From Candidatus Kaelpia aquatica (GTDB lineage: Bacteria > Omnitrophota > Gorgyraeia > Kaelpiales > Kaelpiaceae), in assembly GCA_030765335.1 (NCBI GenBank), contig JAVCCU010000018.1:1-45365 (forward strand): 45,365 nt of DNA, given 5' to 3'. Position 1 is the first letter of the stretch, and each line of letters starts with the position of its first letter. Positions 39,693 to 45,365 of this stretch are shown piece after piece. The position numbers and the translations under genes are program-made. The notes under the pieces are model-generated. The model did no database searches and was not told the origin of the DNA. It saw only the letters and a list, made by a program, of their open reading frames with translations.

Positions 39693-39854
39693 ATGGCAGT
39701 AAAGAAGAAAGCAGTAAAGAAGGCAGCACCAAAGAAAAAGGTAGTTAAGAAAAAAGTAGTTAAAAAGGTAGCACCAAAGAAAAAAGCTGCTCCAAAGAAA
39801 AAAGCAGTTAAGAAAGCAGCACCAAAGAAGAAAGTTGCTAAGAAGAAAAAATAA
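39693..39854 (+). CDS. Histone H1-like lysine/alanine-rich protein, 53 aa
   Basis: ATG 39693 to TAA 39854, with a near-perfect AAGGAGGT. The product is almost only Lys, Ala, Val and Pro, made of short repeats of the KKAAPKKK/VKKK kind, starting MAVKKKAVKKAAPKKK. This is the composition of the histone H1 tail and of bacterial H1-like nucleoid proteins (Hc1, AlgP, and their short relatives), which compact DNA by charge. The strong promoter and ribosome site suggest it is abundant. Its own strong terminator makes it a one-gene unit. Confidence 0.8.
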   Translation: MAVKKKAVKKAAPKKKVVKKKVVKKVAPKKKAAPKKKAVKKAAPKKKVAKKKK

Positions 39855-39883
39855 GATTTTTAGCATTGAGATAGAATAGGGTT

Positions 39884-39907
39884 AAAGGAGGCTTTAAAGC
39901 CTCCTTT
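39884..39907. terminator. Terminator after the H1-like gene
   Basis: A perfect 24-base palindrome (arms AAAGGAGGC and GCCTCCTTT around TTTAAA) followed by ACTCTTT. It ends only 15 bases before the start of the VIT-family gene. Confidence 0.75.
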
Positions 39908-39922
39908 ACTCTTTAGGGCTAT

Positions 39923-40408
39923 ATGAAGAATATAAAGCATTCTCTTGAAACAGGAATAAGTTTCGGTCTTACCTCTGGAGTCATAACGACTTTAGGTGTC
40001 ATGGTAGGATTACACTCTACAACCCATTCTAGGATTGCAGTAGCAGGGGGGGTAATAACGATTGCAGTTGCAGATGCATTTTCAGATGCCTTAGGGATAC
40101 ATATGTCTGAGGAATCTGAGGCAAAACATAGCCCTCTTGAAGTATGGTTAGCTACTATATCAACATTCTTTGCTAAAGTTCTCTTTGCTTCTATCTTCAT
40201 AATCCCGATTGTGCTGCTTCCGATTCAGAGAGCCGTCTATGTAAGCATTGGATTAGGTTTTTTGATACTTATACTCTTCAGTTATTATCTGGCGCTTAAA
40301 CAGAAGCTATCACCCTTAAGAGTGATAGCTGAACATCTATCTGTTGCAGCCCTCGTCCTTATCTCAAGCCACTACTTAGGTCTCCTGGCATCAGGGCTGT
40401 TTAAATAG
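39923..40408 (+). CDS. VIT1/CCC1-like small membrane transporter
   Basis: 161 residues with about five membrane helices. The N-terminal SLETGISFGLTSGVITTLGVMVGL is the signature of VIT1/CCC1 iron and manganese transporters (first helix with the entry Glu/Gly pattern), and VADAFSDALGIHMSEESEAKHS resembles the second. It is shorter than plant VIT (about 250) and lacks the long cytoplasmic metal-binding domain. Substrate is probably Fe2+ or Mn2+. Its neighbours include perR-like and Fe-S genes. Starts 15 bases after a terminator with no visible promoter or Shine-Dalgarno, so it may depend on read-through. Confidence 0.75.
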   Translation: MKNIKHSLETGISFGLTSGVITTLGVMVGLHSTTHSRIAVAGGVITIAVADAFSDALGIHMSEESEAKHSPLEVWLATISTFFAKVLFASIFIIPIVLLPIQRAVYVSIGLGFLILILFSYYLALKQKLSPLRVIAEHLSVAALVLISSHYLGLLASGLFK

Positions 40409-40421
40409 CATAAGTTTTTAC

Positions 40422-40450
40422 TTGACTTCTATCTTCTTTAGAAGAATAAT
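40422..40450 (+). promoter_or_regulatory. Promoter of ldh
   Basis: TTGACT (40422-40427), 17-base spacer, AATAAT (40445-40450). The -10 is inside a Fur/PerR-like box. Confidence 0.55.
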
Positions 40451-40458
40451 TATTATAA
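40444..40458 (+). promoter_or_regulatory. Fur/PerR-like box on the ldh promoter
   Basis: GAATAAT-T-ATTATAA: the right half is the exact PerR half-site and the inner ATAAT-T-ATTAT is a perfect dyad. A second, poorer copy (AAATAAT-T-GTTATTA) follows at 40458-40472. Overlap with the -10 would make a bound Fur-family protein a repressor. Confidence 0.5.
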
Positions 40459-40486
40459 AATAATTGTTATTAATTAAAGGAAAGCT

Positions 40487-41446
40487 ATGAATAACTTAAA
40501 TCCAAAGGTATCTATCATAGGCGCTGGCAATGTAGGTATGCGCTATGCCTATGCTCTTACAATAAAAGGTTTAGCTAGAGAGATTGTTATAGTTGATCTT
40601 GATAAGGAGAGGCTCAGCGGTGAAGTCATGGATCTATCTCATACAGCACCATACGTATCTCCTGTTGAGATTATTGGAGGAGACTACTCAGATACTGTCG
40701 GGTCTGATCTAGTTGTTATTACTGCCGGAGCAAAGCAGGAAGTAGGGCAGAGCCGATTAGATCTTATCGAAGCCAATGTTAAATTATTTAAAAAAATAAT
40801 ACCGCTCCTTATGCAGTATACTCCGGAGGCAATATTTTTAAATGTCACAAATCCGGTTGACTTACTAAGCTATGTAAGTTACAAGCTTTCATCTAAACCA
40901 TCAAATGAGGTTATAGGTTCAGGCACTGTCTTAGATACTGCAAGGTTTAGAAATTTGCTTGCTCATCATGTCGGGGTTGATCCTAGAAATATACATGCCT
41001 ATATCTTAGGCGAACATGGTGATAGCGAGTTTCCTGTCTGGAGCAAAGCTATGGTTGGCGGAGTTTTGTTTAAAGACTATTGCCCTAAGTGTTGCAGGAG
41101 AGGTGAGAGCTGCAGTCATCAAGAAGAGCTGGGTAAGATATTTAAAGAAGTAAAAGATTCTGCCTACAATATAATAGAGAGAAAAGGCGAGACATCTTAT
41201 GGCATTGGGCTTGCTCTGGTCAGGATAACAGAGGCGATATTAAATAATGAGAATGCAATACTTCCTGTCTCGTCTCTTATGCAGGGTTACCTTGGCATCA
41301 AGGATCTCTATCTAAGCCTGCCCTCTGTTGTTAATAGAAGCGGTCTAGACTATGTGCTTAACATAGAGCTTAATGAAGAAGAGCAGAAGTCATTAAAGAA
41401 CTCTGCAGAGATTATAAGAGAGAAATTAAACAAGGTTGGATTTTAA
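40487..41446 (+). CDS. ldh: L-lactate dehydrogenase (LDH/MDH superfamily)
   Basis: 319 residues. NAD site GAGNVG (12-17), D37 for the ribose, catalytic R90 region and H in LGEHGDSEFPVW. The substrate-choosing residue is Q84 (AGAKQEVGQSRL), equivalent to Q102 of LDH; malate dehydrogenases have Arg. So lactate/pyruvate is favoured. A Cys-rich loop (DYCPKCCRRGESC) follows the active site, as in some LDHs of anaerobes. It reoxidises NADH. The promoter carries a Fur/PerR-like box. Good ribosome site (AAAGGAAAG); osmC follows by 12 bases. Confidence 0.9.
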   Translation: MNNLNPKVSIIGAGNVGMRYAYALTIKGLAREIVIVDLDKERLSGEVMDLSHTAPYVSPVEIIGGDYSDTVGSDLVVITAGAKQEVGQSRLDLIEANVKLFKKIIPLLMQYTPEAIFLNVTNPVDLLSYVSYKLSSKPSNEVIGSGTVLDTARFRNLLAHHVGVDPRNIHAYILGEHGDSEFPVWSKAMVGGVLFKDYCPKCCRRGESCSHQEELGKIFKEVKDSAYNIIERKGETSYGIGLALVRITEAILNNENAILPVSSLMQGYLGIKDLYLSLPSVVNRSGLDYVLNIELNEEEQKSLKNSAEIIREKLNKVGF

Positions 41447-41458
41447 AAGGAGAGGGAG

Positions 41459-41854
41459 ATGCAGTTAGATCTTGATCTTGAATTAAAAGGAGAAGAGTTT
41501 GATGTTAGATCGAAGAGCAGCGGAGTAAATTTTAAAATTGGTTTTACAGAAGAGAGCCAGAGTGAGCCTAACCCGTTAGAGGTATTCTTATCTTCAGTTG
41601 CATCTTGTGTGGGAGTATTTGCGGTTAAATATCTTAAAGGAGCAAAGATTGATTTTAATAAATTGAATATTAATGTTAAGTCTAGCTTAATACAGCAAGG
41701 CAGTATGAAGTTAGATAACATAGTCTTGTCCTTAGATACCGATGCAGAATTAGCAGGCCGTAGAGAAGCTTTTTTAAGGTTTATACGTAAATGTCCTATA
41801 CATAACACTATTTTAGATACAGACAGAGTAGAGTTTGTTTTAAAAGAACAGTAA
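41459..41854 (+). CDS. OsmC/YhfA-family protein
   Basis: 131 residues. The two reactive cysteines of the OsmC/Ohr fold are C50 (SSVASCVGVFAV) and C112 (RKCPIHNTI), and NPLEVFLSSVASC is a typical YhfA-like helix start. Family members reduce organic hydroperoxides with thiols or act on sulfur compounds; the exact role of the YhfA branch is unknown. Ribosome site AAAGGAGAGGG, 12 bases after ldh, so probably one transcript and perhaps under the same metal/peroxide control. Confidence 0.85.
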   Translation: MQLDLDLELKGEEFDVRSKSSGVNFKIGFTEESQSEPNPLEVFLSSVASCVGVFAVKYLKGAKIDFNKLNINVKSSLIQQGSMKLDNIVLSLDTDAELAGRREAFLRFIRKCPIHNTILDTDRVEFVLKEQ

Positions 41855-41922
41855 GTTGTTCTTGTGAGATTTAAGGCTATTGGTGGTTTAGGATATTAAT
41901 TTGCAATAAGTGTCAAGGTAAT

Positions 41923-41967
41923 ATTGTAACCTCATTGTCAACTTGTTGTTGCTTTTTATTGTCAACC
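41923..41967 (+). repeat. Left copy of a 45-bp triple-repeat element (ATTGTCAACC)
   Basis: Three units: ATTGTAACC (41923, one base deleted), ATTGTCAAC (41934), ATTGTCAACC (41958). Offsets are 11 and 24 bases, the same as in the right copy at 43001-43045. This copy covers the stop codon of the HTH-ATPase gene. Confidence 0.8.
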
Positions 41968-42981
41968 AACATGCTGTATCATCGATTTAATGGTTTTATT
42001 AGCATTAAGAGTCTGTATTTTTATATTTAAATTTTTGTTTTTGAATACTCTAAATATTTCATCAGCAAAGCCTTGGCCTATGCCTTTAACATCTTTAAAA
42101 TTAAGTGCTATCTCTTTAAATCTATCTAAATTGTGCAATAGTCTTTTGGCTTCAGAGCGGGAAACATAAGAATCTTTTGCTCTAGTAAAAAGATTTACTG
42201 TTACTGAAGTTTTTGAAAATTCATAATCATATTCTTCGTTACCGTAATCATCAAATATAGTTTTTAATCTTTTTTTAGAATTTTTGCTAATTTTAAAATT
42301 TACCAAAGTTCCTTGTTTATATTTTATTTTTTTTGTAAAGAGGTCATTTTTGATATTATCAAAGGTAATCTCTATATCGTGACTTTTTATAATAAGCTTA
42401 TCAGAGGCTTTAGATGTAAAAAATAATCCTTCTCCAGAATGGTGTTGTTCTGCCGTAGTGGTCTTGCCTTTGATTAATTCTTGTAAAGCTTCATATTCAT
42501 CTTTTAAGTCAAATTTATCTTTGATATTTTTAAATATTCCTATTCCCCAATCATTGATTGATAAATCTATATTATAGTTGTCAATTTTTAATTTAATCTT
42601 AGATTTTTTTGATTGAGAATGATCTATTGCATTGTTTAATAATTCTGTAAAAGCATATGATAAAACATCAAATATATTTTTTCTTAATTGATGTTTTAAA
42701 TCATATTGAATGTTAATTTTATTGAAGACCAGATCTTCTTTTAAATTGTGAAGTAAGTAAGATTTTTCTAGCTTTATTGTTAGATCATCTATTCTCTTAT
42801 CTCTTAGGGTATATTTTACACCCTTAGTATTACCAATTTTTTTAACCACTCCTTTAGAGACTAACTCTTTGATATGTTTATGTACTCCTTGTCTAGTTAA
42901 TCCTGTGGATTTAACTATATCTTCAGTCGTAACATAACTGTTCTGTTTTAGTCTACTTAGGATGGTATCCTTTACACTCAT
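41962..42981 (-). CDS. HTH + HATPase + STAS-like (DUF4325) regulator
   Basis: 339 residues. A winged helix (about 1-60, TRQGVHKHIKELVSKGVVKK), then a GHKL ATPase domain with N box FTELLNNAIDHS, G1 DWGIGI and G2 HSGEGLFFTSK (about 100-225), then a STAS-like DUF4325 domain (about 255-335, SRSEAKRLLHNLDRF... and GIGQGFADEIFRVF). This layout resembles anti-sigma-factor kinases fused to their antagonist and a DNA-binding head, a one-protein regulator. Its promoter region holds three GGTTGACAAT units (43001-43045, minus-strand reading), the likely autoregulatory site. More AT-rich, with Lys and Asn more frequent than in neighbours, so possibly acquired. Confidence 0.8.
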   Translation of the reverse strand: MSVKDTILSRLKQNSYVTTEDIVKSTGLTRQGVHKHIKELVSKGVVKKIGNTKGVKYTLRDKRIDDLTIKLEKSYLLHNLKEDLVFNKINIQYDLKHQLRKNIFDVLSYAFTELLNNAIDHSQSKKSKIKLKIDNYNIDLSINDWGIGIFKNIKDKFDLKDEYEALQELIKGKTTTAEQHHSGEGLFFTSKASDKLIIKSHDIEITFDNIKNDLFTKKIKYKQGTLVNFKISKNSKKRLKTIFDDYGNEEYDYEFSKTSVTVNLFTRAKDSYVSRSEAKRLLHNLDRFKEIALNFKDVKGIGQGFADEIFRVFKNKNLNIKIQTLNANKTIKSMIQHVG

Positions 42982-43000
42982 AGCAATATAATTTTACTTT

Positions 43001-43045
43001 ATTGTCAACCTATTGTCAACCTCCTGCTGTTTTTTATTGTCAACC
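43001..43045 (-). promoter_or_regulatory. Right copy of the triple repeat; promoter/operator of the HTH-ATPase gene
   Basis: ATTGTCAACC at 43001, 43012 and 43036 (offsets 11 and 24). Read on the minus strand each unit contains TTGACA. The one from 43012-43021, with a 17-base spacer, meets TAAAAT as -10, so promoter and repeats are interleaved, as expected for autoregulation. Confidence 0.65.
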
Positions 43046-43083
43046 AATTTTTATAGGTATTTTGGTTTAAATATGGTTTAGGA

Positions 43084-43089
43084 TATAAT
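43084..43089 (+). promoter_or_regulatory. -10 box of the 43.1 kb gene
   Basis: Perfect TATAAT eight bases before the ATG at 43098, so the message would be leaderless. The -35 is poor (TTGGTT at 43062-43067, 16-base spacer). Confidence 0.5.
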
Positions 43090-43097
43090 GTTTTAAT

Positions 43098-43526
43098 ATG
43101 AGCAAAGAGAAGAAAGGTTTTATCTGTCAGGACTGTTTTAAATTAAAGAGGTGTCAGGAGAAAAATATCAGCTGGGCATTCTTCTTTCTTGCTCTCTCTG
43201 CGACTATATCAATAAGAGCAGTAAATTTCTTTCTAGAGATCTATCCTGTTATTGTAAAAACATTATGGTATTCTGGGATAGTTGGATTCTTATTATTTTT
43301 TGCTTATAAATTTAGGAAAGATAATATTCTTCAAAGAGAGCTTAAAAAATCTAATTTAATTGATAAGGTGCTTTTAAAGCAAGAGTTTAATCAGTATGAC
43401 TATGAGATTGTAGGTGCTCTATTGTGTAAGTTAAGTTCTAGAAAAGATAAGATAAATTATTTCTTTATTTTCTTTACTTCAGTCCTTGTTCCTATATTGG
43501 GTCTATATACTGATTTCATAAAATAA
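43098..43526 (+). CDS. Small membrane protein with N-terminal Cys motif, unknown
   Basis: 142 residues. The cytoplasmic start has CQDCFKLKRC (C10, C13, C19), which may bind a metal. Two close membrane helices follow (about 26-45 and 50-70), then a charged stretch (KFRKDNILQRELKKSN) and a C-terminal helix (about 118-138). I do not recognise a family. Divergent from the HTH-ATPase gene and sharing the repeat-bearing intergenic region, so it might be its target. Confidence 0.55.
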   Translation: MSKEKKGFICQDCFKLKRCQEKNISWAFFFLALSATISIRAVNFFLEIYPVIVKTLWYSGIVGFLLFFAYKFRKDNILQRELKKSNLIDKVLLKQEFNQYDYEIVGALLCKLSSRKDKINYFFIFFTSVLVPILGLYTDFIK

Positions 43527-43608
43527 TATTTTACTTGTTTTGAATATCATAGAAGGGTATTTTACATATAAGAGTTATTTGTTTATTTAAAAAAAGGAGA
43601 AGAACATT

Positions 43609-43968
43609 ATGAAAAATATTAAGGTTTTTGTCTCTTTGTTTTTAGTTCTTTATTGTCTATCGTTTATTTATAGCGAGATATCTTATGCACATTCCCCTGA
43701 GCGGATAGAGATTAAATTTGTAGGCAGCCTGCTAAAGATTAAGGTATTCCATAATGTAGGAAATACAAAGATGCATTATGTAAAGTATATCAATGTATAT
43801 GTAAATGGGCAGTGGGTTGCCAAGCAGCGCTTTTTTTCTCAGCAGTATGATGGCTATCAAGAAGCGGTCTTTAATGTCCCGGATTTAAAAGCTAAAGATG
43901 TGCTTTTGGTAATAGCTCATTGCAGCAGGAAGGGAAGAATAGATAAATCAATGATAGCTCCGAACTAA
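43609..43968 (+). CDS. Exported desulfoferrodoxin-like (superoxide reductase fold) protein
   Basis: 119 residues. Signal peptide about 1-27 (LVLYCLSFIYSEISYAHS). The rest resembles the iron-binding fold of superoxide reductase: H48 and H56 in VFHNVGNTKMHYVKYINVYVNG and C105 in AHCSRKG sit like the His and Cys ligands, but at least one His (the one after the Cys in CNxHG) is missing, so catalytic activity is doubtful. Small exported relatives of this kind occur in other anaerobes. Ribosome site AAAAGGAG. It could bind metal in the periplasm. Confidence 0.6.
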   Translation: MKNIKVFVSLFLVLYCLSFIYSEISYAHSPERIEIKFVGSLLKIKVFHNVGNTKMHYVKYINVYVNGQWVAKQRFFSQQYDGYQEAVFNVPDLKAKDVLLVIAHCSRKGRIDKSMIAPN

Positions 43969-43981
43969 AGGAGGTATAGAG

Positions 43982-44164
43982 ATGAAGAAGCTGGCTCAGT
44001 TTTTAGTGATAGTTGGAGGTTTAAACTGGGGTCTGGTTGGTTTTTTAAATGTTGACCTTATTGCCAGGATCTTCGGTGAACTCTCAGCAGCATCAAGAAC
44101 TATCAATGTCCTTATGGGTCTCTCAGCGCTTTATCTAGTCGTTGCTCTGCTAAGGAAAAGATAG
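43982..44164 (+). CDS. DUF378 family small membrane protein
   Basis: 60 residues with two membrane helices. The segment VGGLNWGLVGFLNVDLIARIFG is characteristic of DUF378 (YuzA-like) proteins; function unknown. Strong ribosome site (AAAGGAGGTATAG), 13 bases after the preceding gene, so co-transcribed. Confidence 0.85.
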   Translation: MKKLAQFLVIVGGLNWGLVGFLNVDLIARIFGELSAASRTINVLMGLSALYLVVALLRKR

Positions 44165-44286
44165 ATTGTTAAGTATTCATTGATTTAGAATCCTTCCTTT
44201 ATATATAGTATAATAGATAAACTTGTTTTTAAGCTAGATGTTGAAGTTTAAAAAATGAAAAAAAGTTTAGAAAAATGATTTTTTTC

Positions 44287-44316
44287 TTGACGCAACAGTG
44301 CACTTTAAATTACTAT
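44287..44316 (+). promoter_or_regulatory. Candidate promoter of the TPR/coiled-coil gene
   Basis: TTGACG (44287-44292), 18-base spacer, TACTAT (44311-44316). The spacer holds the 8-base palindrome AGTGCACT (44297-44304). About 38 bases to the ATG; no Shine-Dalgarno. Confidence 0.4.
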
Positions 44317-44354
44317 TCTAACAGTTACATTAAATGCACTAGTAGTTTTAATAT

Positions 44355-45365
44355 ATGAAAAGAAAAGCAACCTTGCGATATAATCAAAAAGCAAAGAGAA
44401 TTCTAGTTTTTCTTTTAGCTGCTTTCCTGCTAACATCCTTAAATTCTAAATTATATGCTGCTGACGGAGGCTCTTCTATTGAAGAGGAGAGAGCAAAAGC
44501 TCAGAAGTTAATCCAGCAAGAAGAGAAGGAAGCCAGACGCCAGAAGCAGACCAAAATCAACAGTCTTTATAAGGAAGCGCTATCTTTTTATTACGAAGGT
44601 AATCTAACAGCAGCTCAGGAGACATTTGAGCTCATTCTTCTTATGGCTCCGGATGAGAAAAAAGCAAAGAGATTTATAGAGAGTAAGATTCCTGCAAGAG
44701 AAAAGAAGTTGGTAGATATAAATCAGGGTAAAGCAGAGAGAGAGTCTAAAAAAAGAGAAGAGGAACTTAGTCGCTTAAGAGATAGAGCAGAGAAAGAGGC
44801 TAAGAGACAGGAAAAAAATCGGGAGCGTGATCAGAAAAAAGCAGAGTTAGAGAGAGAGCGTATCCAGCGTGAAGCAAAGTGTCTGATAGAGAAGCAGAGG
44901 ACAGAAGCAGAGAAAGAGGCTAAGAGGCAAGAGACTAAAGAGAAGCGCGCAGAGAAAGAGAGAGAGTTAGAGAGAGGTCGTGTAGAAAAAGAGGTTAAGA
45001 GAGCAAATCAAGATAGAGTAAATGCGCTTTACAAGGAAGCACTCTCTTATTATAAGGAAGATAATTTAAATCAATCTATAAATACATTCCAGCAGGTTCT
45101 TAATCTAGATCCAGATAATAAGAAAGTAGAGAACTATTTAAATAATAAGATTCCTGCTAAGAGAGAACGCCTTAATGAGATTGCAGAACGCGGAATAAAG
45201 AGCCAAAGGTTAGAAAAAGAAAAAGAGCTAGCTCAATTAAAAGAGAAAGCTCAAGTAGAGGCTCAAGCTCAAGAGAGAGAGCTGGCTAAAGAGGAGAAGC
45301 TTAAAGAGGCTAAACTTCAAAAGCAAGCTAAGAAGATAGAGAAAGAGAGGAAGATCGCTGAGAAA
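44355..45365 (+). CDS. Exported TPR/coiled-coil protein, 3' end cut by the window
   Basis: 337 codons are inside the window, open to the last base. Signal peptide about 1-36 (VFLLAAFLLTSLNSKLYAAD). Two homologous TPR-like units, about 67-120 (SLYKEALSFYYEGNLTAAQE...) and 217-270 (ALYKEALSYYKEDNLNQSIN...), each ending in a KIPA(R/K) segment, are joined and followed by long Glu/Lys/Arg-rich coiled coils (EKEAKRQE-type heptads). It is probably periplasmic or outer-membrane associated, a scaffold or secretion accessory; no enzyme motif. No Shine-Dalgarno before the ATG. Confidence 0.75.
   Translation, partial: MKRKATLRYNQKAKRILVFLLAAFLLTSLNSKLYAADGGSSIEEERAKAQKLIQQEEKEARRQKQTKINSLYKEALSFYYEGNLTAAQETFELILLMAPDEKKAKRFIESKIPAREKKLVDINQGKAERESKKREEELSRLRDRAEKEAKRQEKNRERDQKKAELERERIQREAKCLIEKQRTEAEKEAKRQETKEKRAEKERELERGRVEKEVKRANQDRVNALYKEALSYYKEDNLNQSINTFQQVLNLDPDNKKVENYLNNKIPAKRERLNEIAERGIKSQRLEKEKELAQLKEKAQVEAQAQERELAKEEKLKEAKLQKQAKKIEKERKIAEK

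Noticed and set aside
39612-39866. 84-codon minus-strand frame rich in Leu, Phe and Cys
   Set aside because: It is the antisense shadow of the Lys-rich H1-like gene (AAG codons read backwards as Leu/Phe).
41070-41115. Cys-rich insertion in lactate dehydrogenase (CPKCC...C) as a new metal site
   Set aside because: Similar Cys-containing loops occur, as far as I recall, in LDHs of Clostridium-like anaerobes, so it is probably a family feature.
1-45365. CRISPR arrays, transposases, phage genes, rRNA or tRNA genes
   Set aside because: None seen on reading both strands; the only spaced repeats are the short ones described at 30.5 kb and at 41.9 and 43.0 kb.

Overview
The window looks like a piece of chromosome from an uncultured, anaerobic, Gram-negative-type bacterium. 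I would guess Omnitrophota (former OP3) or a neighbouring lineage. This rests on gene content only: an NAD-linked [FeFe]-hydrogenase under a Rex repressor, a glycine cleavage operon, a two-gene SufC-SufB Fe-S assembly system, a sulfide-type Thi4, DUF39, HflKC and a lysine-rich H1-like protein. There are no rRNA or tRNA genes, transposases, phage genes or CRISPR arrays. Coding density is high and codon use looks uniform (AGA/AGG, ATA and GAG are common). The least native-looking parts are the minus-strand HEPN/MNT pair (29.4-30.4 kb) and the repeat-flanked HTH-ATPase gene (41.9-43.1 kb).

Layout. 1-0.2 kb: start of a cold-shock gene on the minus strand with its promoter and a terminator-like leader hairpin. 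0.5-1.9 kb: a tiny lysine-rich protein and hydE. 2.1-5.0 kb: nucleotidyltransferase-like protein, TPM protein, LemA and an M50 protease. 5.2-8.3 kb: a degenerate YchF-like protein converging on hflK-hflC. 8.5-12.0 kb: DEAD-box helicase, iron-sulfur flavoprotein, membrane protein and SDR epimerase. 12.1-16.8 kb: rex, then the hydrogenase genes (NuoE-like, NuoF-like, hydA) and an AhpD-like protein. 16.9-22.8 kb: gcvT-gcvH-gcvPA-gcvPB-lipM-lipA. 22.8-24.8 kb: cation/proton antiporter and a small membrane protein. 25.0-29.0 kb: a HAD/trehalose-phosphatase fusion with a GH65 phosphorylase. 29.4-30.4 kb: HEPN/MNT pair. 30.7-39.4 kb: a long run built around sulfur and Fe-S clusters (Rrf2/IscR-like, cysK, thi4, DUF39, mnmA, nadA, unknown, perR-like, sufC, sufB, nfu). 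39.7-41.9 kb: H1-like protein, VIT-family protein, lactate dehydrogenase and OsmC. 42.0-45.4 kb: HTH-ATPase regulator, small membrane and exported proteins, and a truncated TPR/coiled-coil protein.

How the genes fit together. Rex (NADH/NAD+ sensor), NADH-linked hydrogenase, HydE and lactate dehydrogenase point to a fermenter that disposes of reductant as H2 and lactate. The glycine cleavage run carries its own lipoylation genes (lipM, lipA) but no dihydrolipoyl dehydrogenase. The 31-39 kb run joins users of sulfide or Fe-S clusters (CysK, Thi4 with His in place of the suicidal Cys, DUF39, MnmA, NadA) with a minimal SufCB assembly system and two metal/redox regulators, but has no cysteine desulfurase. 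Several operators can be read directly: a 46-bp near-palindrome on the MNT/HEPN promoter, an inverted repeat on the Rrf2 promoter, a candidate Rex site, Fur/PerR-type 7-1-7 boxes at perR and ldh, and paired arrays of ATTGTCAACC repeats around the HTH-ATPase gene.

Start codons fall into two groups: those with strong GGAGG sites, and many with none, some lying only a few bases below a -10 box (possible leaderless mRNAs). All product calls come from motifs and family knowledge read by eye; no database search was run.
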